Shown piece after piece: positions 11,501-22,524 of a DNA stretch of 64,000 bases. The position numbers and the translations under genes are program-made. Under the pieces are notes generated by a model that saw nothing but the letters and a program-made list of their open reading frames with translations, did not search any database and was not told the DNA's origin. Position 1 is the first letter of the stretch, and each line of letters opens with the position of its first letter. Source of the DNA: Calycina herbarum (lineage: Eukaryota; Ascomycota; Leotiomycetes; Helotiales; Pezizellaceae); assembly GCA_001414485.1 (NCBI GenBank), contig LLEY01000041.1:1-64000 (forward strand), in the 5' to 3' direction.

Positions 11501-12481
11501 TCTTTTCGTCAACCGAATATATATACAGAGGAATACAAGACCTATGTCTTAAAATTTGCTGCCACCACTCTGTATGTTCGATTCGACAAAGTCAATGAGG
11601 TGTTACCTGACTCTTTCGATATGATTGACTTCCTTTTGTCACAGGGTTGTGAACCCCAAACTATTTCCGAGTGGCATTTATCATCCAAGAATGACGCATT
11701 CTTGACCCACCACGGGCCATTTGTTACCTTTATCCAGTCGCTGTTTAGTTTGCTTTCCGAGAAATTTGAATTCAGCGAAAATATTGGTGTTAGGATTTTA
11801 CATACTTTACAAAACTTCATCGAGCATAAAGCAGATTTAAGTCAAGAAATCTATTGTTTCCTTCAGCAAGGGGCAATTAGGGACTCTTGGGGTCGCCCAC
11901 TGGATAGAATTAGCAAAGAATGGCGGTTTACGTACAACAAATTAGGAACTGTTCTTCTCCTAAAGGTTTCCGCATGTGAGCTATTACGTCGCTTAGCACA
12001 ATATTCACGAGACACCGACTTTGGAGACCAGCTCGCCAGAATGATATCCGCATGGAACCTCCAAAGCCCCAAAATAGTTGCAATAGGCTATGAGGATTTG
12101 AAGACTTGGTCGAAAAGTGCAAGGCGTGTTGACGAAACTCTCGAGCAGCGACTTTTAGAAATTATTATGAGAACAAAGCCGTGCGTAAACAGTTATGGGG
12201 AAGAAATCGAAGAAGGAATACAGAGAGAGAGAGATAAGGTGATTGAAGGTTACGACTTCAAGGGTGTGGAGCCAGTGGATCTGACTGAATGCTTGCTATT
12301 TGATGAAGGTTTGCTAAAAAAGAATCCCGAAACTCTTGATGTGTGGCTTATGACAAACGTCGATAAGGTGACTTGGGGGGAAATGAGGAAGGCGACAAGA
12401 GCTGTACCTACGAGGCTTTTAAGTAACGTGGTGTCCGATGATTTTAGTGAAGCTTTTACTTTGTTGTGGGGTTGCGACTAG
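8510..12481 (+). CDS. NACHT-domain STAND (NLR-like) protein
   Basis: Exon 1 is 8510-8937 (donor GTAAGT); exon 2 is 9382-12481, after a GCTAAT branch-like site and a GAAG acceptor. The join is in phase and gives 1175 residues. The codon before ATG 8510 is GTG, so ATG 8510 is the start. Residues 1 to about 145 form a helical domain starting MSGLEAVAILGLACNVMQVI, a type common at the front of fungal STAND proteins and resembling HeLo-like domains. A linker with heptad-like charge follows. The NACHT NTPase spans about 320-500: P-loop GKAGAGKST at about 339-347, a Walker-B-like VFLDGLDEI at about 452-460, and an SSREE sensor-like motif shortly after. The remaining ~650 residues are helical with no WD40, ankyrin or TPR repeats that I can see. 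Such proteins sense non-self or damage and trigger cell death through the N-terminal domain; that role is inferred here. The 444-nt intron is long for this window, so a small missed exon is possible. Confidence 0.85.
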
Positions 12482-12850
12482 AGATACGGGATTCCTTGGG
12501 CTCACCTACTTCAATTGCATATTATGCGAGACTAGCTCAAACAACTCATTTTCATCATCCTTAAGAGAACCGGGGGACATATTTCTTTCAACAATCATTT
12601 GTAAACGATAGAGGAAGATTCAGTTCGCAGAAACCGCCTCGAGAGCAGCTATTTATCTCTTCTTTCCTTTTAATACAAATTCAAAGATTTTTCAATAGAA
12701 GCTTGTATATATTCTGTCGAAATCTGCGAATTTGTATTAAAAGGAAAAAAGAATATGACTAGAAACAAGAATTATAAGGAACCAGATTTAAAGAGTAAAA
12801 CACAGCATAAGATACAAGAAACTCAAAACCAAAAAAGTTCAGACAAATAT
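12482..12850. other. Spacer between convergent NACHT and HET genes
   Basis: This 369-bp space between the two stop codons must contain both 3' ends. Its main content is a long inverted repeat (12661-12752), listed separately. No other feature is seen. Confidence 0.6.
12661..12752. repeat. Inverted repeat / hairpin with ~30-bp arms
   Basis: The left arm, 12661-12690, starts TCTTTCCTTTTAATACAAAT. It pairs with the right arm, about 12720-12752, which contains ATTTGTATTAAAAGGAAA. The arms differ at only a few positions and the loop is about 29 nt. It lies between the convergent NACHT and HET genes. It could be a MITE remnant, a two-way transcription end, or a source of double-stranded RNA when both genes are read through. 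No flanking duplication was found. Confidence 0.75.
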
Positions 12851-14942
12851 CTACCCCAACAAAAGCTCAGCCACCTTCTCGCCCCCAATTGAGAATTCCC
12901 TATTAACAACCAATAACCCAACCCTCTTGAAAATATTTGAATGTCCATCTATCTTCTTCAGAACCAATACATATTCGCAAGCTTCAACATCAACATCTTC
13001 TACGCTAGAATAGTCTTCACTCCCAACAAGTAATAATACAAGCTGTATGTTCTCCAACTCCACGATACGTGTATCGGGTGTGAAATTATCATCGAGATCG
13101 AGAAGTCTCTGATTTCCTTTAATTTCAAAGATAATTTTTCTTCGAGAGGTATCGTCTTCGCAAGTGATTTTCGCTATGGCACAAGGCCCCTTGAGGTGTA
13201 CCAATCCCTTTTCGAGCCAGCTATATGGATTACTACTTCCAGATTTCAAATATAAGTTCAGAAGAGTGAATGCCGGATGCTGCACAAATCCATGTCTAAG
13301 AACATGACTGTAGGAAATCCTATTCCCCCTCGTTACATAAGAAGAAGCCCACGACCACGACGGTGCCTCCTCCCAGTGTCCTTCTGATCTCTCAACCTCA
13401 TTCACATACACCGTCTCGAACAGAAGGCCCCTCGCTAAATCAAGCTCCCATATCCCAGCAACATAACGTCCCAAAGTCTTCTTCTTGAAAAACTCACACG
13501 CGAGACCGGAAAGCGCGGGTAAACGATCAGATTCCTGTGTCAAATTCAGAGCACAGAATTCAGATACGAGATCTAACCACATATACCCCAATCTCTGTGC
13601 CGACTCGTTTCTATGCAGTTCACCGGTCATAAAGTTCTTGAGCCAGCCTTGCATACCGAGGTCCTCGTAACTGTGGCACCTATCGAGGAAGGCGCATTCG
13701 CATTGCACGGCGGACTTGCATTCCCAGATTAGCTCCTCGGCGTGGAAGTGGAGGGTTCGAGAGGGGAGGAGCCGTTCTTGGAAGGGCCAGGCTCGGGTGA
13801 GAAGTGGTGCGTCGAGGATATGTGATGAGGCGTTTTCCATGTTTTTGAATCTGTCGTGGGCGAGATGAAGGCTGGGTCTTATGGATATATTTTGGTTGTC
13901 TGTCTTTTCCTCCGAGCTGGTGACTTGACAGGATGTGATGGGTATTTTGACATGTTCATGATTCTTGATGCTCGTCCATCTATCGTGAAATAGTCCCGCG
14001 CGACTATCTGAGGCTGCGGTAGCGGCGATGGTGAGATGAGAATTTGAGTATATCTGCGCCATGTTGGCGGATTGGATTTCCCAATCTTCGAGGTCGTCTT
14101 GGATAATACAAAGTGCATCGATCCACAGATATGGAATGCTTAATTCCCTTGTAATCTTTACTGCGTCCTGGAATGTTTTTGGGAATTGTTGCCATGGGAT
14201 TGATTCGGTCCAGGAGAGGAGGGAAGACTTGGTTGTTTTGATCATGTCCGAGGCGTCACCCCAGCAGTAGCTGAGGGCAACGTATTGCGCTTTAGCTCCT
14301 TGGCCAAGTACTAGTTTGATGTCCTCATAGTTTTCATGGGTTCCAACGGATAGAACACGAGCGGGGAGGGTTGAACTATCGGAGCTCATGCAATGGGGAT
14401 GTTCGGCATTGCAATTCTCGATCCAGGAGGTTACTTTTTCAACCACTCTGGATACATCCAGTGTCGTAGGAATATCGGCCGTCTTTTGGATTGCTGGCCA
14501 AACGCAAGAATCTTCTGATTATTAGACACCGGAACACAATTTCGAAAGATACCAACATACCAGCAGTAGAAAAAAGGTCAACCAACAAAGTAGAGAAACC
14601 ACCATCATGCAGAGAAAAGTACAAATTAAGTGACACAGTAGAATGCTCCTGCAGAGTAATTTCCACACGTCGAATATTCAAGTAGTTGTAAACAGTTCCA
14701 AGTTCCGAAGGAAGAGAGTTACAGAACTTATAAATACCCCTCGAAATCATGGAACAAGAGAGACATCCTTGACGTGCAGCAGATCCCAACTCTTCAGATG
14801 TGGCGGTTGCAAGGCCCATATGGCACGCTGAACGATCAAGATTATGGCATACACCACAAATAGACATAGAAAGACAAATCGCAGACTCCTGGTCCTGGTC
14901 CTGCTGAGGCCTGTTCATTCCCAAAGTTCCGGTAGGTGACAT
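12851..14942 (-). CDS. HET-domain (heterokaryon incompatibility) protein
   Basis: Exon 1 is 14561-14942 and exon 2 is 12851-14514, separated by a 46-nt intron (GTATGT...TCTAAT...CAG). The joined frame reads FSTAEDSCVWPA across the junction and encodes 681 residues. The N-terminal ~80 residues have paired cysteines (CGVC at 29-32, GCLSC near 59-63), as in many HET proteins. The HET domain (PF06985) covers about 205-345 and starts with YVALSYCWGDAS. It contains the PYLWIDALCIIQDDLEDW block and the block ending AAASDSRAGLF in slightly variant form. The C-terminal half has the usual conserved Trp/Pro-rich stretch (PSWSWAS) and no extra domain. HET proteins cause cell death when incompatible hyphae fuse; the partner of this one is unknown. 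It is convergent with the NACHT gene next door. The start at 14942 is the first ATG; ATG at codon 9 is an alternative. Confidence 0.9.
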
Positions 14943-17679
14943 TTCGGTGTCACATGGTTGGAGTTACAATTCATCCGCGCAGGTAGCCTGGCAGCTTTAG
15001 GTAGGCAAGAGATAAGGAAGGTGTGATTTCTAGTTGGACTGTATATTTGCGTCAGGAGAGTCTCGGGGCTGTAGGAAGTACAAGTTGAGAATGACGCGGC
15101 AGGCGAGGAGAAGCAGGCTTCGACAAAAAGCAAAAGAGACCACGTGAACCAATAATTATCGTTTATCGCTCACCTGAAAAAATATGACTATTAAATGAAA
15201 TTTTACAAATAAAATTAGAGTTAAATCAAAATACTTCAGAGGAAAAGTAATTAATATTACTTAATTAGTCTTGAGATTTTTTTTTATCATAACTTCAATA
15301 GGAATAAAAATTATAATAAGGAACCTATCCCAGCTCTCACTAGAAAATCGAGAGACTTCTTGACACTAATTCCGCCGCAGAGGCCGTAAGCCTAAAAATA
15401 TATTAACATAGTCGTCTGTCTTGTTTTAGTAAATAGAAAGAGCAATAAAGTTATTCTTAATTGACTTGACTAAAGAGCATGAGGAACAATAAGTAGTCTA
15501 TGGTTCTACCAAATATCCTCCTCTTCTCACTTAAGAAGGAAAGCCAACAGTAACGAATTCCTTTCAAAAACTATCCCCCTTGTAACGAAATATATTCACA
15601 GAAGATTACTAGAAGATTCCAAGAACCCATTTCCGTACTCCGATATCTTGCAAAAAAGCCACAACCACATGACAACTTTGCCACGAAATTACCTCGCACG
15701 ATATTCTCTTGACTGTTACTCACATCTTGCCACCAAAGGCCGAGCACAGCTTCTTCCACGTGCGAAAATCGTGGTACATGGATGCAAAAGAAACACCGGA
15801 ATGTCCTGTTCTCGATGTTTTGGACGCAGGTACTTTCATCTTGTGTCGCACTGGCGAAGTACGACACTAGACGACACATATGTTGTGGCCGCCAAGCAAG
15901 CTCTCGACTTCAAGATCTGCTTCTCGTGATGGGCCACGCATGGAAAATACAACGGGAAAAATGAAAGGAAACGTTGCGCAATTGACTTGTTCGGCGTGTT
16001 GGTGACTGATTTGATCTTTTTCTGTTTCTGACCTTGGAAGGAAGGTTGGATGGCGCGTATATTGATTTTATTGCTGTAGGATTCCTTTGCGTCAGCCCAA
16101 CGGTTTTATACAAATTCGCCCGGATAAATTTGGGGTTTCACCCCCTAGCTTGGCGAGCTTCGGTAAGCTGCTTTTTGGGATTTCTAACCGGCCCTTGGTG
16201 CTGGGAAACTGGGGCATCGTGAGGTAACGAGGATGTTCGTCTCATGATTTCTTTTTCGTTGGTTGTAAGAAACAGCCCTGAGGTTTTTTTTCTCTCCCCC
16301 ACGCATCGCGTGCCTGGCCCTGGATTTTTCATGGGGTGGCGGAGGTGCTGCTGGCAGATTGGCTGGAAATAGATCTGCACCTAGGGACGTTGGGGAGCCT
16401 GGGCAGCATCGATTGGTGAGTTGTGGTGGTTCAGCTGCAGATAAGAGATTTGGTGGCCAAGAATCTTGAAATTCAACGTTCTTGCAGAAGTTTGGAGATG
16501 AAGCTGTTGATCTTCCGCGTCTTTGGACGCGTTTGAAGGATGAGATGATGGCGATTTGACAAGTCAGATAGTTGAGATGTTTTTGTTTCATGATTCAGGA
16601 TATGACGTACAGGCCTTAGGGGCTGTGTACTGAATGGTACGTCGAGCTTTTAACGAGGCTGAGGATGTCGCCCCTCGGGGAATTGAAGTTGATGATAGAA
16701 CACGTCGTCGTCCATGTAGGAAGAAGTGTCAGGTGTCGTGTGTGTGATACTTACCCCTTTCGTGAATGGTGCGATAAACAATTGATATTGGCCTGATAGC
16801 AAGAGCCCTGGTCTGGAAAATGACCGGCATTTTTCAATATGGGAATGGCCAGATTGGGTCACCATCAGAGATAGGCTGACTTCTTCAAAATGGGGTCGAA
16901 ACTTCGAATTCATGGTTTTTAAATAAGGAGCTGTGACCCGGAGCAATTAAGTTCATCTTGCGCGGGGAACTGAGGTTGAAGTCAGGCCAACTACTTATAG
17001 GATAGGAGAGGTGAATGAAGATGCTGGGGATGTGAATGGAGAGTGTGGTTGCGCTGTTTCTACGCAATGCAATCTCTGCAATCTCTGCTATCTCTGCTAT
17101 CTCTCTGACCTGAGGGTTATCTGTATCTGCTGTCTCTGTCTCTGTATCTATCTGCTGTAACCACACGGCAAGTGCTATCGCCTGCAATAAAAATCTGCAG
17201 TACTCATACCAACCAGCAACATCGCTTCCATCCGCCCAGCCTACGTATTGCCAGGGTAGCAGCCAACAACAGCCAATCTATTTTCATTAACGGGCCTCTT
17301 GATCTCCTAGTCTCCCAGTCTCCTAGTCTCCTAGTCTCGCGGGGGCAAAGAAACGGGGTCGTTGAAGCTTCCATTCAGGGTCCAGCCAAGGAGGAGAGGG
17401 CAGACACCTTCAGACGAGATTTCCTACAATATTTATCGCGTGCCCACTCCCATTCGCACTTGCACACTTCTCCACTGACCACACCCACTTCTTCTTCCCC
17501 GTACGTACCGTGGACCTTGAACCCCCCCAAGGGCTAACCGTCACTTTCGGTTGCTTGGGTACTTGGGTTGCTTGAAACGAAGGTTGTCCCAACGTCCCGT
17601 CCCTGTCTGTTTGTTTCCAAACATATTTTGGTTTGCTCAGTCAACAACACCAAACCATACTCTCACGACCCGTCCTATC
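14943..17679. other. Long intergenic region
   Basis: This 2.7-kb stretch separates the HET gene start from the start of the disordered-protein gene on the right. The part from about 15170 to 15540 is A+T rich. Small ORFs near 15571-15929 and 16138-16591 lack recognisable domains or splice support, and I treat them as chance. From about 17060 to 17640 there are short pyrimidine-rich direct repeats (CTCTGCAAT/CTCTGCTAT, CTCCTAGT), typical of fungal 5' leaders; this is probably the promoter and leader of the 17680 gene. Confidence 0.4.
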
Positions 17680-20600
17680 ATGGCGCCGCCGTACAACGCC
17701 CTCCAGCAGGCGGACCATGATTCGGACCACGACTCCATCGCCTCAGCCTCCCCGAAGAACCCTCACCGTTCACCACTCGCTTCACCAGTCTTTGCGCCAC
17801 CGCTTTCGGCTTCGATGGGCCTATTTTTGGACCAGGGCAATAATGGACGCATGGATGAGGCGACTCTCGCGACCAGCGCATCGTCAGGGCCAGCGACGAA
17901 TACGGGTTTGGGAGGACTCGTGCAGTCGATCAAATCGAGGACGAGTACAAATGCGAGTTATGTCGTGGTAGAAGGAGACGACTTTGAAATCGATGCGCCC
18001 AGTTCACCCACATTCTCCTGGGAGAGACACAAGGGTTCTTCACCAAGCGAAACCTCCGTCTTGCCCATCGCACGCCCAACTCCACGAAAGCGTCTGAGTC
18101 CTACCGCCACAACGGCTGAAGGCCCCTGGGCACCCGCAAACTCCTCTGCAGCACCCATCATCAGAACAGCCTCAGGTCGCAGAACCGATTTAAGACATCC
18201 AACTCCCGATCTGCAAACTCTGCAAGGTGCTTATACCGGAAATATCGAACATTTGGAGCGGACCGCAGAACGATTGAGCATGACTTCGTCAATTGACCAT
18301 GCCATCAAGGAGCTCCACGATGAGCAGAAACGATCCGACAGTCGCAGGGCGTCCCTGATTTCAGCTCCCGACCCAAACGCACTACAAAGGCACATGTCGA
18401 ATGCCTCCTCGATTGTGGAAGTAAATTCGGCTGCGAGGTCTGGCGGATATTCCCCAGCGGGATTTATGATGTCTCCAAAGGGGTCAATGACAACAGGAAG
18501 AATGCGATCAGCCTCGAAGGGCTCGAGATATGGCACGCGACCGGAACCCGAGTTGGAAGGGAGACCCCTTGATTCTTTTGTAAATAGGTCCATTGATGAA
18601 CGGGACGAAGACTCGGCCGGCACCCTCACAAAGCCAATTGTCGACCAAATTGATCGCTTCGAAAGAGCTCCAAAAGGAAGACAGCAATCAAAAGACGACC
18701 GCCCACCTACCCCTACTTCAGTATATACTATTGATCAAGCAGAAGGCATGTTTGAAGGATTTGACGGAGTTCACACAGAACCACTTCCACCACCTCCCCC
18801 TCCTCCGGCACATGTATACTTTGACGAAATAAACTTCGATAAACCCTACGAGCCCGAAGAATTTCAACCCCCTCAAGAGACCCAGCACACGAGAACAGCC
18901 TCAGGAAACGAACTTATGATGGGGGATAATTCACAAAGGAGGGCATCCACTGGGAATAGATTATCTATGGTGAGACCACAATCATACGCAGATCCCAATA
19001 CTGGGCAGAATATGGTTTACTACCCGGCACCTGTACCAATGATGCTCAACCTACCACAAAAGTTGTCTAAGCAACCGTCGTCAATGGCAAGGAATAAGAG
19101 GAGGTCTCAGGTTATGAGCAACATTCCTCCGGCTGCTCGACAGTCAGCAATATGGTTACCTGATGTTCTAGAAGACGACCCAACATTGGCAGCAGACGAG
19201 GGTGTACAAATGCAAGAATATCAACCACAACACCAGAGAGCAACAATGGGCGGGCGAAGGAATACCCAGGATCTCTCGCATATGCCTGCTCAGTTACGAG
19301 CCAGTGCATTTTTTGATCTCCCGGCTCCTGCTCAGAATGTGGAAATGAAAGAACAGTCAGCAGTCGCTACGCTGGATAGCATTCTCGACGCGTCTGCACA
19401 CGCGCCCGTGAGTGCTTTTACGGACCATTCTTTTGCTGGGCATCTTGGTTCTGAGGTTTACGGCAAACCGAAGAATAGGAACAGTGCTAGCAGCGCTCAA
19501 TTGCTTGACGGGGCAAAGAAGCGAAACAGCGCCAGCAGTACCAACTTACTCGACCCTACGCACAAGAGACGAACCAGCTCCTTCAATTTATTGCGCGGCA
19601 AGAGACTTAGCAGTCAAACATTATTAATGGACCAGGAGAAGACGAAAAAGCGGTCTTCGACCTTGTCCGGACTCGATGTGACGCCTAAAGGTAGAATGCC
19701 TCTGGACGATGACGATGACGAGGTTAGGAGCAATGGTACCAGGCCGTTGGACGGTTCCGACCGCGGTGACGATATTATACGTGCCAGTGGGGAATTTGCT
19801 GATGGCGACGAGGGAGGAGAGGATGGCGAAGAGGGCGAGGAAGGCGAAGACGAAGAGGAGCCAGAAGAGGAAGTTTACTTCGGGCCACCCACCACCCTTC
19901 TTGCAGAACTCCAATTACGAAAACAACAACAAAAGCTTCGTACTCAGTTACCAACGGAGGCTTATACCAGTGGGATGCACTCTACTCTTCTTCAGATGGA
20001 TGCAGTGAAGGAGGTTGAGCAACGGTCGAGACAGAAAAAGAGGGTCAACTTGGCATGGGAGGATCCTTCAATCAAACGGCCAGAAGAGGTAATAGATAGT
20101 GATGATGACGATGTACCTCTGGCTATGTTATACTCCAAAAAGGCTCAAGAGCTGAATCGACCAATTGGATTGTTGGAACGTCGAGAGCTGGAGGATAACG
20201 AACCTTTGAGTCGAAGACGAGATCGTATTCACGGTGTACGACCTGCCCCAGCCCCACGAGCTACAACCATGACGAATTTACCTTTAGAAGAGGACGTATC
20301 AGAGGAAGAAGGAGAAACTCTTGCGCAGAGAGTTCGCCGGCTCAAAGAGAAGAAGGAAGGTGCTCTTCCTCCCCCTCGAACCATCAGTGGAGATTTTGCA
20401 TCAGAAATGATGAGCCAATTCGGTGGTGATCTTCTTGACACGAAAGGAAAAGGCAAGCAAAAGGCAGCAGCCCCAATTCCAGAGGATGAAACTCTCGGTC
20501 AACGTAGAAAACGTCTACAAGCTGAGGCTCAAGCAAGCGGAGGCCCCACAATCAACAAACGACATAGCATGGCCGACATTCTTCAAGCACATCCTCAGGT

Positions 20601-21081
20601 TGGTGGCAACACACCGTTGAAAGCTAAACCGTCGACTGGGCTTCTGGGGCTGCATGATATGCATAAAGGCGGACGCTCAAGCACTATGCTCAACCTCAAC
20701 TCCCGCGCTCCATCTGGCGGATTCAAAAACGGGATGTTCAATGATGGACAAGCTGGTGCTGCACCACCGCCCCCTCAACATCAACAACCCCAGTATGCGA
20801 ATATGTATCCTGGATATGGGAATGCGCCACCTCCTTATGCTCAGCCTAGCCTTGGATATAATGGATATGGGCAGCAGGGGATGATGCCGTTTGCGAATCC
20901 GTATGCGGCCATGGGGATGAATATGAATTTCATGGGGGGCATGGGCAATATGAATGGTATGGGAGGTATGAATATGAATATGCAACCTAATCCTATGATG
21001 GGGATGGGTGCTATGCAGGAGCCGTTGAATCAGGGGCAGATTGAGATGGTGGAGAGGTGGAGGCAGAGTGTTATGCAGTGA
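17680..21081 (+). CDS. Large disordered conserved-type protein, function unknown
   Basis: The frame opens at 17551 without an ATG. The first in-frame ATG (17680, purine at -3) starts MAPPYNALQQAD and gives 1133 residues with no intron. I do not recognise a named domain. The protein is mostly disordered: Ser/Pro/Thr-rich N-terminus, a Pro run near 369-378, an acidic Asp/Glu run near 705-735, and a Met/Gly/Asn-rich end (about 1040-1120) that finishes with an amphipathic IEMVERWRQSV helix. Two internal repeat families stand out. The first is four Arg/Lys-x-x-Ser segments near 597-655 (NRNSASSAQLL, KRNSASSTNLL, KRRTSSFNLL, KRLSSQTLL), which look like kinase sites or docking motifs. The second is three copies of E-x-L-x-Q/R-R-x-x-R-I/L (EPLSRRRDRI near 838, ETLAQRVRRL near 877, ETLGQRRKRL near 936). 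A scaffold or regulatory role is possible but unproven. Confidence 0.8.
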   Translation: MAPPYNALQQADHDSDHDSIASASPKNPHRSPLASPVFAPPLSASMGLFLDQGNNGRMDEATLATSASSGPATNTGLGGLVQSIKSRTSTNASYVVVEGDDFEIDAPSSPTFSWERHKGSSPSETSVLPIARPTPRKRLSPTATTAEGPWAPANSSAAPIIRTASGRRTDLRHPTPDLQTLQGAYTGNIEHLERTAERLSMTSSIDHAIKELHDEQKRSDSRRASLISAPDPNALQRHMSNASSIVEVNSAARSGGYSPAGFMMSPKGSMTTGRMRSASKGSRYGTRPEPELEGRPLDSFVNRSIDERDEDSAGTLTKPIVDQIDRFERAPKGRQQSKDDRPPTPTSVYTIDQAEGMFEGFDGVHTEPLPPPPPPPAHVYFDEINFDKPYEPEEFQPPQETQHTRTASGNELMMGDNSQRRASTGNRLSMVRPQSYADPNTGQNMVYYPAPVPMMLNLPQKLSKQPSSMARNKRRSQVMSNIPPAARQSAIWLPDVLEDDPTLAADEGVQMQEYQPQHQRATMGGRRNTQDLSHMPAQLRASAFFDLPAPAQNVEMKEQSAVATLDSILDASAHAPVSAFTDHSFAGHLGSEVYGKPKNRNSASSAQLLDGAKKRNSASSTNLLDPTHKRRTSSFNLLRGKRLSSQTLLMDQEKTKKRSSTLSGLDVTPKGRMPLDDDDDEVRSNGTRPLDGSDRGDDIIRASGEFADGDEGGEDGEEGEEGEDEEEPEEEVYFGPPTTLLAELQLRKQQQKLRTQLPTEAYTSGMHSTLLQMDAVKEVEQRSRQKKRVNLAWEDPSIKRPEEVIDSDDDDVPLAMLYSKKAQELNRPIGLLERRELEDNEPLSRRRDRIHGVRPAPAPRATTMTNLPLEEDVSEEEGETLAQRVRRLKEKKEGALPPPRTISGDFASEMMSQFGGDLLDTKGKGKQKAAAPIPEDETLGQRRKRLQAEAQASGGPTINKRHSMADILQAHPQVGGNTPLKAKPSTGLLGLHDMHKGGRSSTMLNLNSRAPSGGFKNGMFNDGQAGAAPPPPQHQQPQYANMYPGYGNAPPPYAQPSLGYNGYGQQGMMPFANPYAAMGMNMNFMGGMGNMNGMGGMNMNMQPNPMMGMGAMQEPLNQGQIEMVERWRQSVMQ

Positions 21082-22524
21082 TTGATCTGCCACTGCCATT
21101 CGCATCCCATCTGATTACTATCCTCGCGGGAACTTTTCTTTTGTTGGAAGGTTGTGAAAGAGAGGTACTTGTTAGAGTACGGTAATTATGGGCTACATTT
21201 GGCTTCAAGCCCTCCCCTCGTTGGGTCATGGCTGGAAGGATGGAAATTTTAGACTTACTTGTGTTATTGCAAGCAAAGGGTGGCATTCACATTGGCGTTC
21301 TTCTTTTACTACCCGAGTCCTTTGTATATGCCCGAGGGAGGGTTGTACTCGTGATTCCTTTTATAGCGTTTGCATTGCATAGCGAATTTTGGTTTTCTTT
21401 TGTTCTTCTGGTGCGCGTTTGCATTGCATGGTGGAGTTTCTAGGGCTGTATAAGTATAGGTTATATATAATTTGAATGGGGGGGAAGTGGGATGGTGAAA
21501 AGAAGAGGAGAGAGTTGGTGGGGGGGGTGGTTGAGGGAGGAGTGGAGGGTGGATGTGTAGGATGAGAAGAGAAGAGAAGAAACATAAATAAATAAAAGTA
21601 TATACCACATATCTTTCCTGGTGACTTTTGTTGTTGAGTTTGAATTAGGTGGATGTAAAAGAGGTATGTGTCACTTGTGATTGAGTAGTAACTAGGATTT
21701 AGAGATTGTAAGATAAAAGAAATGCTTCCTTGGTGAATTTAGCTTTGTGTGAACTTTTTAAGAGAGGTGGTGTGAGGGTTATAGTAGTTTGGAGATAGAG
21801 AATAGAGTATATATACGTATTTGAAGTTGTTAAGACGCATTATTAGAATATAAGTGACTTTAGAGCAGACAACTAGAGCATTATAATACTGTTAGAATAA
21901 ATGCATTATTATTATTCAACACTAGAAGATTACGATTACCTCAAAGTGAATTGATTTATATCAACGATAAGAAATAAAACGACTACTTAAAATTAGACTT
22001 TGAACAAACTAACCATTTCCCGACTATTTCTTCTTCCTGGTTTTTTCTTCTTCCTAGGGGTTTATTTTTTTGTAGGGATTTGTGTTTGTGTTTAAACGTA
22101 TAAGTCTGGTCTGGTCTGGTCTGGTCTAGTCTGGTCTGGTCTGGGCAGAAAGGCTTTTCTATGTTTTTATATTTATACTTGTGTTTTTAAAGGTGAGTGA
22201 TAGGTTTTATACGTTCTTAGGAGTTGTGTAGATAGTAGGTAGTAAGTGGTAGACTTTTAGAGTCAAGGAGGTTGAAGTCTTTTATTAGTTTATTAAGAGG
22301 AGAAGAAGAAGGAAAGATGGGGTAGAAATTGAAGATCTTTTGTATTTTGTGGGGAATGTCTAGCTGTCCCTCCTTCTTTAGTCTAGACTCTAAAGTTGAA
22401 TCGGTTTCGGCTCGTAACGATTTAATTGCTGCTAGTGAGGGTTATTACTCCCTCCCCTTGTATAGTAGTGATAAGTCTTGCTATACTACTTTTTATTAGT
22501 AAAACTTAACTTCAATCACTAATA
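21082..22524. other. Intergenic, G-rich then A+T rich
   Basis: No gene recognised. The first 500 bp contain G-rich low-complexity runs (near 21480-21560) and probably the 3' end of the preceding gene. A pentanucleotide repeat lies at 22105-22144. The stretch ends at the TA duplication of the Fot1-type element that begins at 22525. Confidence 0.5.
22105..22144. repeat. TCTGG microsatellite
   Basis: Eight tandem copies of the 5-bp unit TCTGG, the fifth changed to TCTAG (a single G to A change). Confidence 0.95.

Noticed and set aside
16138..16591. Pro-rich minus-strand frame in the long intergenic region
   Set aside because: No good start context, no domain, and it lies in G+C-rich leader-like sequence; it looks like chance.
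17551..17679. 43-codon N-terminal extension of the disordered protein
   Set aside because: It has no ATG (the open frame starts with TTG), and the first ATG at 17680 has good context.
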